Source: JBEVJK01 sp040510195
Lineage (GTDB): Bacteria; Pseudomonadota; Alphaproteobacteria; Rhizobiales; Rhizobiaceae
NCBI GenBank assembly: GCA_040510195.1
Contig: JBEVJK010000069.1
Location: 1 to 64,000, forward strand
Direction of reading: 5' to 3'
DNA length: 64,000 nucleotides
The stretch's first letter is position 1. Each line of letters opens with the position of its first letter. The position numbers were made by a program, and so were the translations under genes. The notes under the pieces are model-generated. The model was given only the letters and a program-made list of their open reading frames with translations, did no database searches and was not told where the DNA came from. Positions 1 through 7,786 of this stretch are shown here, one piece after another.

Positions 1-123
1 CTTCGAGCCCTTCAGAGCTGATGCGGTATCGATATACCACATTAGCGTGGCCACCGTGTTACCCCCGTGTTACCTCAATTAGACCAGTCTTAAGTGGAGC
101 GCTGCCTATAAGTTTGAAATCAT
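1..123. other. Low-G+C edge beside tRNA-Thr
   Basis: This stretch follows the 3' end of the tRNA gene and holds no complete gene. It is visibly poorer in G+C (about half) than the rest of the window. It contains a tandem direct repeat, CCGTGTTACC at 54-63 and again at 65-74. Low G+C directly downstream of a tRNA 3' end is where integrase-borne islands usually insert, but no integrase reading frame can be confirmed in so short a piece. Confidence 0.4.
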
Positions 124-199
124 TGGTGCCGCTTAGGTGACTCGAACACCTGACCCCATCATTACGAATGATGTGCTCTACCAACTGAGCTAAAGCGGC
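124..199 (-). tRNA. tRNA-Thr (CGT anticodon)
   Basis: Read on the minus strand, a 76-nt cloverleaf is seen. The 7-bp acceptor stem GCCGCTT pairs with AAGCGGC, the D arm is GCTC...GAGC, the anticodon stem CATCA/TGATG encloses the loop TTCGTAA (anticodon CGT, codon ACG), the T arm carries TTCGAGT, and an encoded ACCA ends the gene at 124. All canonical positions are present. Confidence 0.97.
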
Positions 200-202
200 C
201 CG

Positions 203-224
203 GCAGGCGCCAGGAAGCGCCTGC
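203..224. other. Stem-loop just upstream of the tRNA
   Basis: A perfect 8-bp inverted repeat, GCAGGCGC and GCGCCTGC with a 6-nt loop, lies three bases before the 5' end of the tRNA. It would fold in the pre-tRNA leader. A role in transcription or 5' processing is possible but not shown. Confidence 0.4.
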
Positions 225-309
225 GGATGATTGCGGCCTGATAGCTTCATTGCGTTGCGAATTCAAGCCGCCGCCTTCACAAAGCCGTTGCAGGTGGCTA
301 GGTTGCCTC

Positions 310-325
310 CCCAAAGCGCTTTGGG
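310..325. promoter_or_regulatory. LacI-type operator before thuA
   Basis: CCCAAAGCGCTTTGGG is a perfect 16-bp palindrome with an AAAGCGCTTT core, the usual form of LacI-family sugar operators in alphaproteobacteria. It ends nine bases before the thuA start codon and overlaps the ribosome-binding site, so bound repressor would block both elongation and translation initiation. The cognate regulator is not next to it; the LacI protein at 35203 is a candidate, but its own putative sites have a different core. Confidence 0.6.
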
Positions 326-333
326 AGAAGTCG

Positions 334-1119
334 ATGCCGATCAGGACGATCGTCTGGGGCGAGAACGTCCACGAAAAGACCAACGCCGCGGTTCGCGCCC
401 TCTATCCCGAAGGGATGCATACGACGATCGCCTCCGCATTGGCCGCCGATCCCGCGATCTCCGCCGGTGTGGCCACCCTGGACGAGCCGGAGCATGGGCT
501 GGCGGTCGAGCGCCTCGACGCCGCCGATGTGCTCCTGTGGTGGGGTCACGCCGCCCATGGCAAGGTGGACGACGCGGTCGTCGAGCGGGTCCAGCGGCGG
601 GTTTGGGAAGGCATGGGCCTGATCGTCCTTCACTCCGGCCACTACTCCAAGATCTTCAAGCGCCTGATGGGCACCCCTTGCTCGCTGCAATGGCGCGAGG
701 CGGGCGAGCGCGAGCGCCTCTGGGCCGTCAATCGCGGCCATCCGATCGCCGCCGGGCTCGACGCCTGCATCGAGTTGCCCCACAGCGAGATGTATGGCGA
801 GCCGTTCGCTGTCCCGGAGCCGCTGGAGACGGTGTTCATCTCCTGGTTCGAGGGCGGCGAGGTGTTCCGTTCCGGGCTGACCTACCGGCGCGGCGCCGGT
901 CGCATCTTCTATTTCAGCCCGGGGCACGAGACCTACCCGATCTATCACCACCCGGCGATCCAGACCGTGCTCGCCAACGCGGTGCGCTGGGCCTGCAACC
1001 CCGCGCCGGCCTGGAAGGGCATCGCCGAGGCTCCCAACGTGCCGGTCGAGCGGGCGCGGGAGCCGCTCGTTCCCAAGGGGCCGAAGCTCCACGCGCCGGG
1101 CGAAGAGGGCTTCCGCTGA
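334..1119 (+). CDS. thuA: ThuA, trehalose-utilisation protein
   Basis: This 261-residue cytosolic protein belongs to the ThuA family (glutamine-amidotransferase-like fold), needed for catabolism of trehalose and related disaccharides in rhizobia, probably through 3-keto sugars. From memory the chain matches Sinorhizobium ThuA along its length, including a WWGH motif near residue 68 and an HSGHYSKIFKRLMG segment. The start at 334 is chosen over an upstream in-frame ATG at 250 because GGGAGAAG precedes it closely. The stop overlaps the next start by one base (TGATG), so the dehydrogenase behind it is translationally coupled. A LacI-type palindrome covers the leader. Confidence 0.9.
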   Translation: MPIRTIVWGENVHEKTNAAVRALYPEGMHTTIASALAADPAISAGVATLDEPEHGLAVERLDAADVLLWWGHAAHGKVDDAVVERVQRRVWEGMGLIVLHSGHYSKIFKRLMGTPCSLQWREAGERERLWAVNRGHPIAAGLDACIELPHSEMYGEPFAVPEPLETVFISWFEGGEVFRSGLTYRRGAGRIFYFSPGHETYPIYHHPAIQTVLANAVRWACNPAPAWKGIAEAPNVPVERAREPLVPKGPKLHAPGEEGFR

Positions 1120-2168
1120 TGCAGCGCCTGCTGCTGCTCGGCACGGGCAACATCGCCACCCACCACGTCCAGGAGTTCGCCGAGATCCCCGAATGCGGCA
1201 TCGTCGCCTGCGCCGACCTCGCGCCGGGCCGCGCTGCCGCCTTTGCCGCCAGGAACGGCATTCCAGGGGCGTTCGAAAGCCTCGACGAGGCGATCGGCTG
1301 GGGCGGTTTCGACGCCGCCGTCAACGCCACGCCGGACGGCGTGCACATGATCACCACGCTGGCGCTGGTGGCCGCCGGCAAGCACGTCCTTTGCGAGAAG
1401 CCGCTGGCTCCCGGCTATGCCGACGCAATCAGCATGGTGGAGGCGGCCGAAGGCGCCGGTCTCGTCAACATGGTCAACTTCACCTACCGCAACGCGCCTG
1501 CCCTCGAGCGTGCCCGCGAGCTGGTCGCCGAAGGTGCCGTCGGACGGCTGCGGCACGTCGCTGCCGAGTACCTGCAGAGCTGGCTCGTCGCCCGCTACTG
1601 GGGCGACTGGCGGACCGACGACAAATGGCTGTGGCGGCTGTCGCGCCGCCATGGCTCGACCGGCGTTCTCGGCGATGTCGGCGTCCACATCCTCGATTTC
1701 GCCACCCACTGCGCGGGCGAAGGCATGACGAGCCTCTATGCCGACCTCGCGACCTTCCCCAAGGCGGCGGGCGACCGCATCGGCGACTACGTGCTCGACG
1801 CCAATGACAGCGTGGCGATCCAGGGCAGGCTGGAGTCCGGGGCGCTGGTCACCGTGACCGCCACCCGCTTCGCCACTGGCCACATGAACGACCTCGTCCT
1901 CACCGTTTCGGGCGACAAGGGCGCCCTCAAGGTCGAGACGGGCGGCCGCGTCTCGACGCTTTCGGCATGCCTCGGCAAGGACGTCGACAAGGCGCGCTGG
2001 CGCCGGCTCGAATGCCCGCCGGTCCGCCGCAACGCCCGCCGCTTCGCCGATGCGCTCATCTCCGGCGAGAACGGCGAGCCGTCATTTCGCCGTGCCGCGG
2101 AAATCCAGCGCCTGATCGATGCCGCCTTCGAGAGTGCAACCAGAGGCATGCCGGTGGCTGTGCGCTGA
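1119..2168 (+). CDS. Gfo/Idh/MocA family oxidoreductase
   Basis: A 349-residue NAD(P)-dependent sugar dehydrogenase. The Rossmann dinucleotide motif GTGNIA is at residues 7-12 and the family hallmark EKP at 93-95; the C-terminal half is the alpha/beta domain that binds the sugar. It starts on the last base of the thuA stop codon. By analogy with thuAB of Sinorhizobium, it would act with ThuA on 3-keto derivatives of disaccharides, a position that fits ThuB. The exact substrate is inferred from the neighbour only, and inositol or other sugar dehydrogenases look alike in sequence. Confidence 0.88.
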   Translation: MQRLLLLGTGNIATHHVQEFAEIPECGIVACADLAPGRAAAFAARNGIPGAFESLDEAIGWGGFDAAVNATPDGVHMITTLALVAAGKHVLCEKPLAPGYADAISMVEAAEGAGLVNMVNFTYRNAPALERARELVAEGAVGRLRHVAAEYLQSWLVARYWGDWRTDDKWLWRLSRRHGSTGVLGDVGVHILDFATHCAGEGMTSLYADLATFPKAAGDRIGDYVLDANDSVAIQGRLESGALVTVTATRFATGHMNDLVLTVSGDKGALKVETGGRVSTLSACLGKDVDKARWRRLECPPVRRNARRFADALISGENGEPSFRRAAEIQRLIDAAFESATRGMPVAVR

Positions 2169-2290
2169 ACGCCGCGACCGGTGCGCAAAGCGAAGAAACC
2201 GTGCCGGCGCGGTCGCTGGGCGTTGATTGATCGGGCGGCTGCGGCTAACGATCTGGAACGTGGCGCGTCGAACAACCGTGGGGATGCCCG

Positions 2291-3853
2291 TTGGACGTCA
2301 TCGAAAAGGCGATCAGGGGCGCCTTCGAAAAAGGGGATGCCGACAGCCGGGCCTTCCGCGAGCGGGTCTACCGGTCGGCGTTTGCGGCGCTCGACCGCGC
2401 CCTGCAGGCCAATCCCGGCGTGACGGTCGAGACGGCGATCAGCCGCCGCAAGGCCCTGCAAGCCAAGATCACCGAGATCGAGCAGGAATACATCCCGGCC
2501 ATCGGCGGATTCGGCCGGCCGCGGACGCCTGCTCCGGAGCCGGCGCCGGAGACGAAGCCGGAACCGCAAGCTGCGCCGCCGCCCGAGATCGTTCCGGCCG
2601 CGCCGGAGCCGCCCACCGTTGCCGCCCCGGCCGCGGCGGCTGCCGCACCCGAGCCGCCGTCTCCCGAAGCGGCGCGCGTGACGCCCGCTCCGCCGCCGGT
2701 TTCCGAGCCGCCTCCCCCCGCAGCTTCCGCGGCGAAGCCCGAAACCGCGCCGCCGCCCCGCATCGCGTTGCCGGCCGAACCGCCACCACCGCCGCCGGCC
2801 GCGCCTGAGCCTGCCGCGCCAGTCGAGCCCCCCGAGGCGGCGGCCCAACCCTCTCTTGCCGAGGCGGAGCCGGTGCTGGCGTCGCCGGTGGCCGTACCCG
2901 ACGGTACGCCTTCGCCCTCCGAAGCCTCCGTGGTGGCCTTTCCTGCGATCGATGTCGCGCCGCAGCGTGCCGTCGAAGGCGAAAAACCGTTTCAGGTCGA
3001 GCCCGACCATGCTCCCGGTCCCCCCGCCGATGCCGGCACGGCGCCGGAGATCGTGCTCCCCGCCGACCCGGCTGGCAGGACGGCCTCGCCCGAGGTCGTG
3101 GTGGTGGAGCCTGTGGGAGTACCGGCCGGTACGCCTCCGCGTGTCAGCGAGCCCGAGACGGTACCGGTCGACCCGGATGCCGCCGTATTGCGCGAGCGCC
3201 GCCGGCCCTATGCCGCCATGTTCCTTGCCGTGACCTTGCTCTCCTTGGGCGCGATCGGCCTCTGGTGGGCGGCCGAGACCGGCCTGCTGAAGACCGCCGC
3301 CGAGCGCGACACCACCGTTCCCAATCCGCCGCGCGAGCTGGACAGCGAGGATTTCATCCCCGAGGACGAGGAGCCCGTGCAGGAGCCGGTCAAGCCTGGC
3401 GAGGTCGACGCGCTCAAGGATTGGATCACCGTGTTTGCGCCGAGCGATCCCAGCGGCGTCAACGCGCCGGCCGGCACCAGCGCGGAGGTGGTGGAAGGCG
3501 AGGAGGGGCCGGTCATGCGGCTCCGCTCCGGCGCCTCGGACTCTGCCATCCTTTTCGACGTCGGGCAGGGAGTGCTGGAGCAGATCGCCGGGCGCAGCGC
3601 CGTGTTCGACATCGTTGCCAGGGCCGAGGAAGGCAAGGAGACGCAGATCTCGGTCACCTGCAACTTCGGGGAGCTGGGCGGCTGCGGACGCAAGCGCTAT
3701 GCCGTTGGACACGAGCGCGGCGAGTTCCTGTTTGAGATGACGCTTCCCGACGCCCGCCCCGGCGCCGGCGGCACCATCGCCATCGACACCGACGTCAGCA
3801 ACCAAGGCAAGGCCATCGACCTTTTCGAAATCCGGGTGTCGACCACCGACTGA
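2291..3853 (+). CDS. Pro/Ala-rich single-pass membrane protein, unknown function
   Basis: A 520-residue protein of unknown function. It starts at TTG after GGGGA. Residues 1-75 look helical and charged, about 75-300 are a Pro/Ala/Glu-rich disordered linker with two related VxVPxGTP segments, about 306-328 form one membrane helix, and about 345-520 look like a beta-rich globular domain containing a Cys pair (CNF...GGC). With the linker in the cytoplasm, the C-terminal domain would be periplasmic. The layout resembles a TonB- or PodJ-like tethering protein, but no named domain is recognised. The base composition of the linker creates a long antisense frame that is not a gene. Confidence 0.8.
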   Translation: MDVIEKAIRGAFEKGDADSRAFRERVYRSAFAALDRALQANPGVTVETAISRRKALQAKITEIEQEYIPAIGGFGRPRTPAPEPAPETKPEPQAAPPPEIVPAAPEPPTVAAPAAAAAAPEPPSPEAARVTPAPPPVSEPPPPAASAAKPETAPPPRIALPAEPPPPPPAAPEPAAPVEPPEAAAQPSLAEAEPVLASPVAVPDGTPSPSEASVVAFPAIDVAPQRAVEGEKPFQVEPDHAPGPPADAGTAPEIVLPADPAGRTASPEVVVVEPVGVPAGTPPRVSEPETVPVDPDAAVLRERRRPYAAMFLAVTLLSLGAIGLWWAAETGLLKTAAERDTTVPNPPRELDSEDFIPEDEEPVQEPVKPGEVDALKDWITVFAPSDPSGVNAPAGTSAEVVEGEEGPVMRLRSGASDSAILFDVGQGVLEQIAGRSAVFDIVARAEEGKETQISVTCNFGELGGCGRKRYAVGHERGEFLFEMTLPDARPGAGGTIAIDTDVSNQGKAIDLFEIRVSTTD

Positions 3854-3872
3854 CGATGGCAATCCCGTCCCG

Positions 3873-3891
3873 ACCGGCCCCTCGGGCCGGT
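3873..3891 (+). terminator. GC-rich stem-loop after the Pro/Ala-rich gene
   Basis: ACCGGCCC and GGGCCGGT form a perfect 8-bp stem with a CTC loop, 20 bases after the stop at 3853 and before the next start. There is no clear T run, so it may act as a weak terminator or an mRNA-end stabiliser. Confidence 0.45.
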
Positions 3892-3909
3892 TCGCCCCGC
3901 GAGCGGACC

Positions 3910-5055
3910 ATGAAGATAGCACTGGTGGGCGTCGGCTTTGTCGCCGACTACTACATGACGACCCTTTACAACCATCCGCACCTTTCGGTTGCCGGGGCTT
4001 TCGACCGTTCGCCAGAGCGGCTGCGGCAGTTCTGTTCCTTCTACGGGGTTCGACCCTACCCCGATCTGGCAACCCTGCTCGCCGACCCTGAGCCGACGAT
4101 CGTCGTCAATCTCACCACCCCGGAGGCGCATTTCGAGGTTTCGCGCGACGCCTTGCTGGCCGGCAAGCATGTCTACACGGAAAAGCCGCTGGCCATGACC
4201 GTCGACGAGGCGCTGGCGCTTGCCGCACTCGCCGATGAGCGCGGGCTCACCGTGACGACCGCGCCCGCCAATGCGCTCAGCGACGCGCAGGCGCTGGTCG
4301 CCGGCGCCCTCGCGCGGGACGCCATTGGCACGCCTCGCCTCGCTTATGCCGAGATGGAGGACGGTCCGGTGTTTCGCGACAAGTGGGCGACCTGGCGTTC
4401 GCGCTCCGGTGCGCCCTGGCCGGGCGTTCACGAGTTCGCCATCGGCTGCACGCTCGAGCATGCCGGCTACGCCATCGCCTGGCTGGTCTCGCTGTTCGGC
4501 GCCGTGGAGACGCTCTCCGGCTTCTCGGCGGTCGCCTTCCACGACAAGGGGCCGGGCACCCGCGACATCGACATGGCGCCCGACTTCTCGGTCGGTTGCC
4601 TCGCCTTCAACTCGGGGATGGTGGCCCGGCTCACCTGCGGGTTGGCGGCGCCGCGGGACCGTTCGCTGACCATCCTCGGCGATCGTGGCTCGATCAAGGT
4701 CCGCGACCTCTGGGACGACCGCTCGGTCGTTCATCTGGAAGAGACCGGCAAGCCGACGCCGACGACGAAGCTGATCGGCTATCTGGAGCATCGCCTTGGC
4801 CGATCGCTGCCCTTCAAGCCGGCGCGGGGCAGTGCGCTCGCCTATCCGGCCCCCTCCGGCAAGCGGCTGCCCGACTACCCGTCCAGGATCGATTTTTCCG
4901 GCGGCATCGCCCGCCAGGCCGAGGCGATCGAGGCTGGCACCGCCCCGTTCTTCTCCGGCGAGCGTGCCGCCCATGTCACGGAAATTGCGCTGGCGCTCAA
5001 CGGAGCCGGCAGCGCGGCCGCACCGTACCGCCTGCGGACGCGGCCAACCTTCTAG
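3910..5055 (+). CDS. Gfo/Idh/MocA family oxidoreductase
   Basis: A 381-residue NAD(P)-dependent oxidoreductase with the nucleotide-binding GVGFVA at residues 6-11 and EKP at 91-93. The in-frame ATG at 3856 is less likely as start because it lies before the stem-loop, while 3910 follows GAGCGGA and begins exactly at the Rossmann strand. The substrate is unknown. It is one of three paralogous families in 6 kb. Its stop codon and that of the convergent next gene share the four bases CTAG. Confidence 0.88.
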   Translation: MKIALVGVGFVADYYMTTLYNHPHLSVAGAFDRSPERLRQFCSFYGVRPYPDLATLLADPEPTIVVNLTTPEAHFEVSRDALLAGKHVYTEKPLAMTVDEALALAALADERGLTVTTAPANALSDAQALVAGALARDAIGTPRLAYAEMEDGPVFRDKWATWRSRSGAPWPGVHEFAIGCTLEHAGYAIAWLVSLFGAVETLSGFSAVAFHDKGPGTRDIDMAPDFSVGCLAFNSGMVARLTCGLAAPRDRSLTILGDRGSIKVRDLWDDRSVVHLEETGKPTPTTKLIGYLEHRLGRSLPFKPARGSALAYPAPSGKRLPDYPSRIDFSGGIARQAEAIEAGTAPFFSGERAAHVTEIALALNGAGSAAAPYRLRTRPTF

Positions 5056-6131
5056 CGGCCCTGCGGGGGCGTCCTGAGCACCGCTTCCATCGCCGCCAGC
5101 ACCTCGCGGCTTTCCCCCAGCGGCATTGCGGGCGAGCCGCCTTCGCCGCGTCGCACCGCATCCATGGCGGCCACCGCCTCGAATTGCAGGCCGCTGCCCG
5201 GGAACGGAAAGGCCAGTCGCCGCCGTCCCGGGAAAGGCAGCCGGTCGACCGCCTTGCCGAGCGGGCCGGGCACCCGCTGCGGCCCGAAAATGGCCGAACG
5301 CGCCGCACCCCCCCGATAGAGCGTCAGGTGGCGGGCCTTGAGGAACGGCGCATCCAGGCGCAAGGCGCCTTCGCTGCCCTCGATGACGAAGCTGTTGTCC
5401 CCATCGCGGTCGAACCCGGCCGAAAGCTGCGCCACGGCGCCGTCGTAGTGGAGCGTCAACTCGGTCCTGAGGTCGACCCCGCTCGCTGCCGCCCACCAGC
5501 GTCCCTCCACGGCGGCTGGCTTCCCGAGCAGGCGGATCGCCAGCGAGACCGGGTAAACGCCGAGGTCGAGGGCCGCGCCACCCCCTTGCGCCGGGTCGAA
5601 CAGCCGCCGGTCGGCGCTCTCGTCGCGGCGATAGGAAAGGTCGGCGGTGATCCGACGCACGCTGCCGATCGCGCCGTCGGCGACCATGCTGCACGCCGCC
5701 TCGACGGCCGGCAGGAAACGGCTCCACATCGCCTCCATGGCGAAGCGGCCGCTCGCAACCGCGGCGCGCTCGATCGCCTCTGCATCCGCGGTCGAAGTGG
5801 CCAGCGGCTTCTCGATCAGCACCGCCTTGCCGGCGGCGAGCGCCGCCATCGCCAGCGCGGCGTGGGTCTGGTTGGGCGTCGCGACATAGACGATCTCGAC
5901 GATCGGATCGGTGAGGAAGCCCGCCAGCTCGCCATAGGCCTGCGGCGTGCCGAAGGTCCGCCCGGCGAAAGCGCCGGTCTTGACGGCGTCGCGCGCGTGC
6001 ACGGCGGCCAGCCGCGCCCCCGGCGCATGGGCAAGGTCCGCGGCAAACCGGGAGGCGATCCCGCCCGTCCCCACGATACCCCAGGCGACCGGCCGCCGAT
6101 CGGCCTCAGCAGGCGTGGCGTCATCACTCAT
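5052..6131 (-). CDS. Gfo/Idh/MocA family oxidoreductase
   Basis: A 359-residue dehydrogenase with a dinucleotide-binding stretch (GIVGTGGIA, residues 18-26), EKP at 107-109 and a typical C-terminal domain. Its sequence is closer to the glucose-fructose oxidoreductase/dihydrodiol dehydrogenase branch than the two plus-strand relatives, as judged by eye. It is convergent with the preceding gene, sharing CTAG as two opposed TAG stops. The start is the ATG at 6131; the short gap to the ligase stop at 6182 suggests that it may be read through from the repair genes. Its substrate cannot be told. Confidence 0.88.
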   Translation of the reverse strand: MSDDATPAEADRRPVAWGIVGTGGIASRFAADLAHAPGARLAAVHARDAVKTGAFAGRTFGTPQAYGELAGFLTDPIVEIVYVATPNQTHAALAMAALAAGKAVLIEKPLATSTADAEAIERAAVASGRFAMEAMWSRFLPAVEAACSMVADGAIGSVRRITADLSYRRDESADRRLFDPAQGGGAALDLGVYPVSLAIRLLGKPAAVEGRWWAAASGVDLRTELTLHYDGAVAQLSAGFDRDGDNSFVIEGSEGALRLDAPFLKARHLTLYRGGAARSAIFGPQRVPGPLGKAVDRLPFPGRRRLAFPFPGSGLQFEAVAAMDAVRRGEGGSPAMPLGESREVLAAMEAVLRTPPQGR

Positions 6132-6181
6132 TCAGGCATTTTTGGCACGCAAGGATGGAGATAGGTTGAATCTTGCCGGGA

Positions 6182-7786
6182 CTATTCGTCCAGCATCGCC
6201 GTCAGGGTCTCCAAACGGTCGGCCTCGTAGGGCGGCTTGTCCCACCGCAGGCGCGAGATCCTGGGGAAGCGCATGGCGACCCCGGAACGGTGGCGCTGCG
6301 AGCGGTTGAGCCCTTCGAAGGCGATCTCCAGCACCAGGCCCTTGCCCGCATCGGCGCGCACCGACCGCACCGGGCCGAAGCGCTCGACCGTGTTGTCCCG
6401 GACATATTTGTCGATCTGCTTGAGCTCCTCGTCGGTGAAGCCGAAATAGGCCTTGCCGACCGGCACCAGCTCGCCTTCCTCAGGCGGTCCGGTCCACACT
6501 CCGAACGTGTAGTCGGAATAGTAGCTCGACCGCTTTCCGTGGCCCCGCTGGGCGTACATCAGGACCGCGTCTATGGTGTAGGGATCGCGCTTCCACTTGA
6601 ACCAGGGGCCCTTGGGCCGCCCCGCCACATAGGCCGAGTCTCGCCGTTTGATCATGACGCCTTCGATGATCGGATGGGGTGGCGAGGTGCGGAGCGCCTC
6701 CAGCTCGTTCCAGCTGTCGAAGTCGATGGTGGGGGAGAGGTCGAAGCGGGCCGGGTCGAGCAGGCCGACGAAATCCTCCAGCCGCTGACGCCGTTCGGTA
6801 AAGGGCAGGGGCCTGAGGTCCTCGGCGCCCTGCTGCAGAAGGTCGTAGCAGCGCACGAAGGCGGGATAGCGCTCGCGCATCTTGGGCGACACGCTCTTGC
6901 GGTTCAGCCGCTGCTGCAGGTCGGAGAAGCTGCCCGTCCAGTCGGGCGGTCGCCCGACGAGCAGCTCGCCATCGAGCGCGGCATCGAAATCCATGGCGTC
7001 GACCAGATCCGGGAAGGCGCCGGACACATCGTCTCCGGTGCGCGAATAGAGCCGCCGCGTGCCGCCGAGCGACACCGCCTGGACGCGGATGCCGTCCCAT
7101 TTCCACTCGGCGACGTAGTCGGCCGGGTCGAGCCTGGCCAGGTCGTTGTCCTCGACCGGATGCGACAGCATCACCGGGCGGAACAGCGCCCGAGCCGACT
7201 GCTCGGGCTTTGGGGCCCGCCCCTCGAGCCAGGCGAACAGGCCTTCGTAGGGCGGCGCCAGCCCGTGCCAGAGCTCCTCGACCTCGGCGACGTCGACGCC
7301 GCCGAAATCCGCCAGCGCCTGCTTGGCGAGCCGCGCCGAGACGCCGATCCGCAGGCCGCCGGTCACCAGCTTGATGATGGCGAAGCGGGCCGGGATCGAG
7401 GCCTGGTCGAGCAGTGAGGCGAGCACCGACGGCCCGTCGGAGCGGCTTGCCGTCTGCAGCCGCTCGACCACGTCGGCGAGGCTGAGCGTGGAGTTCCTGC
7501 GCCTGTGGGGCTCGGACTCCGGCCAGACCAGCGAGACGGTCTCGGCGAGGTCGCCGACATAGTCGTATGAATAGCCGAACAGCACCGGGTCGATGCGCTC
7601 GGTCACCAGCATGCGCAGCATTGCCGGCTTGACCGCGGCGATCGCCAGGTCGCCTGTGATGGCGGCGAGCGCCAGCCCGCGGTCGGGGTCGGGCACGTCG
7701 CGGAAATAGTCCTTGAGCAGCGTCAGCTTGCCGTTGCGCGACGGCGTCAGCACGAGCCGGTCGAGAAGCTCGGCGAAACGGTCCAT
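6182..7786 (-). CDS. ATP-dependent DNA ligase of the ligase-associated repair island
   Basis: A 534-residue ATP-dependent DNA ligase. Residues 1-200 form the N-terminal DNA-binding domain, the adenylation motif KWDG has its catalytic Lys at 229, and the OB-fold domain ends the chain (motif V-like WFKWKRD). This is the ligase form that clusters with Lhr-like helicase, MBL exonuclease and PdeM in many proteobacteria; it is not the replicative NAD-dependent LigA. It starts at 7786, overlapping by one base the stop of the exonuclease gene (TGATG), so the two are translationally coupled. A longer frame up to 7891 lies inside the exonuclease gene and is not used. Confidence 0.94.
   Translation of the reverse strand: MDRFAELLDRLVLTPSRNGKLTLLKDYFRDVPDPDRGLALAAITGDLAIAAVKPAMLRMLVTERIDPVLFGYSYDYVGDLAETVSLVWPESEPHRRRNSTLSLADVVERLQTASRSDGPSVLASLLDQASIPARFAIIKLVTGGLRIGVSARLAKQALADFGGVDVAEVEELWHGLAPPYEGLFAWLEGRAPKPEQSARALFRPVMLSHPVEDNDLARLDPADYVAEWKWDGIRVQAVSLGGTRRLYSRTGDDVSGAFPDLVDAMDFDAALDGELLVGRPPDWTGSFSDLQQRLNRKSVSPKMRERYPAFVRCYDLLQQGAEDLRPLPFTERRQRLEDFVGLLDPARFDLSPTIDFDSWNELEALRTSPPHPIIEGVMIKRRDSAYVAGRPKGPWFKWKRDPYTIDAVLMYAQRGHGKRSSYYSDYTFGVWTGPPEEGELVPVGKAYFGFTDEELKQIDKYVRDNTVERFGPVRSVRADAGKGLVLEIAFEGLNRSQRHRSGVAMRFPRISRLRWDKPPYEADRLETLTAMLDE

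Noticed and set aside
1787..4072. A 761-codon Arg/Gly-rich minus-strand frame
   Set aside because: It is antisense to the Pro/Ala-rich gene and the end of the dehydrogenase; low-complexity composition mirrors the GC bias of the plus strand, and there is no ribosome-binding site.
3697..6164. Long frames on both strands (676 and 593 codons)
   Set aside because: Both run across two real genes on opposite strands; composition is Arg/Gly/Ala-rich without recognisable domains.
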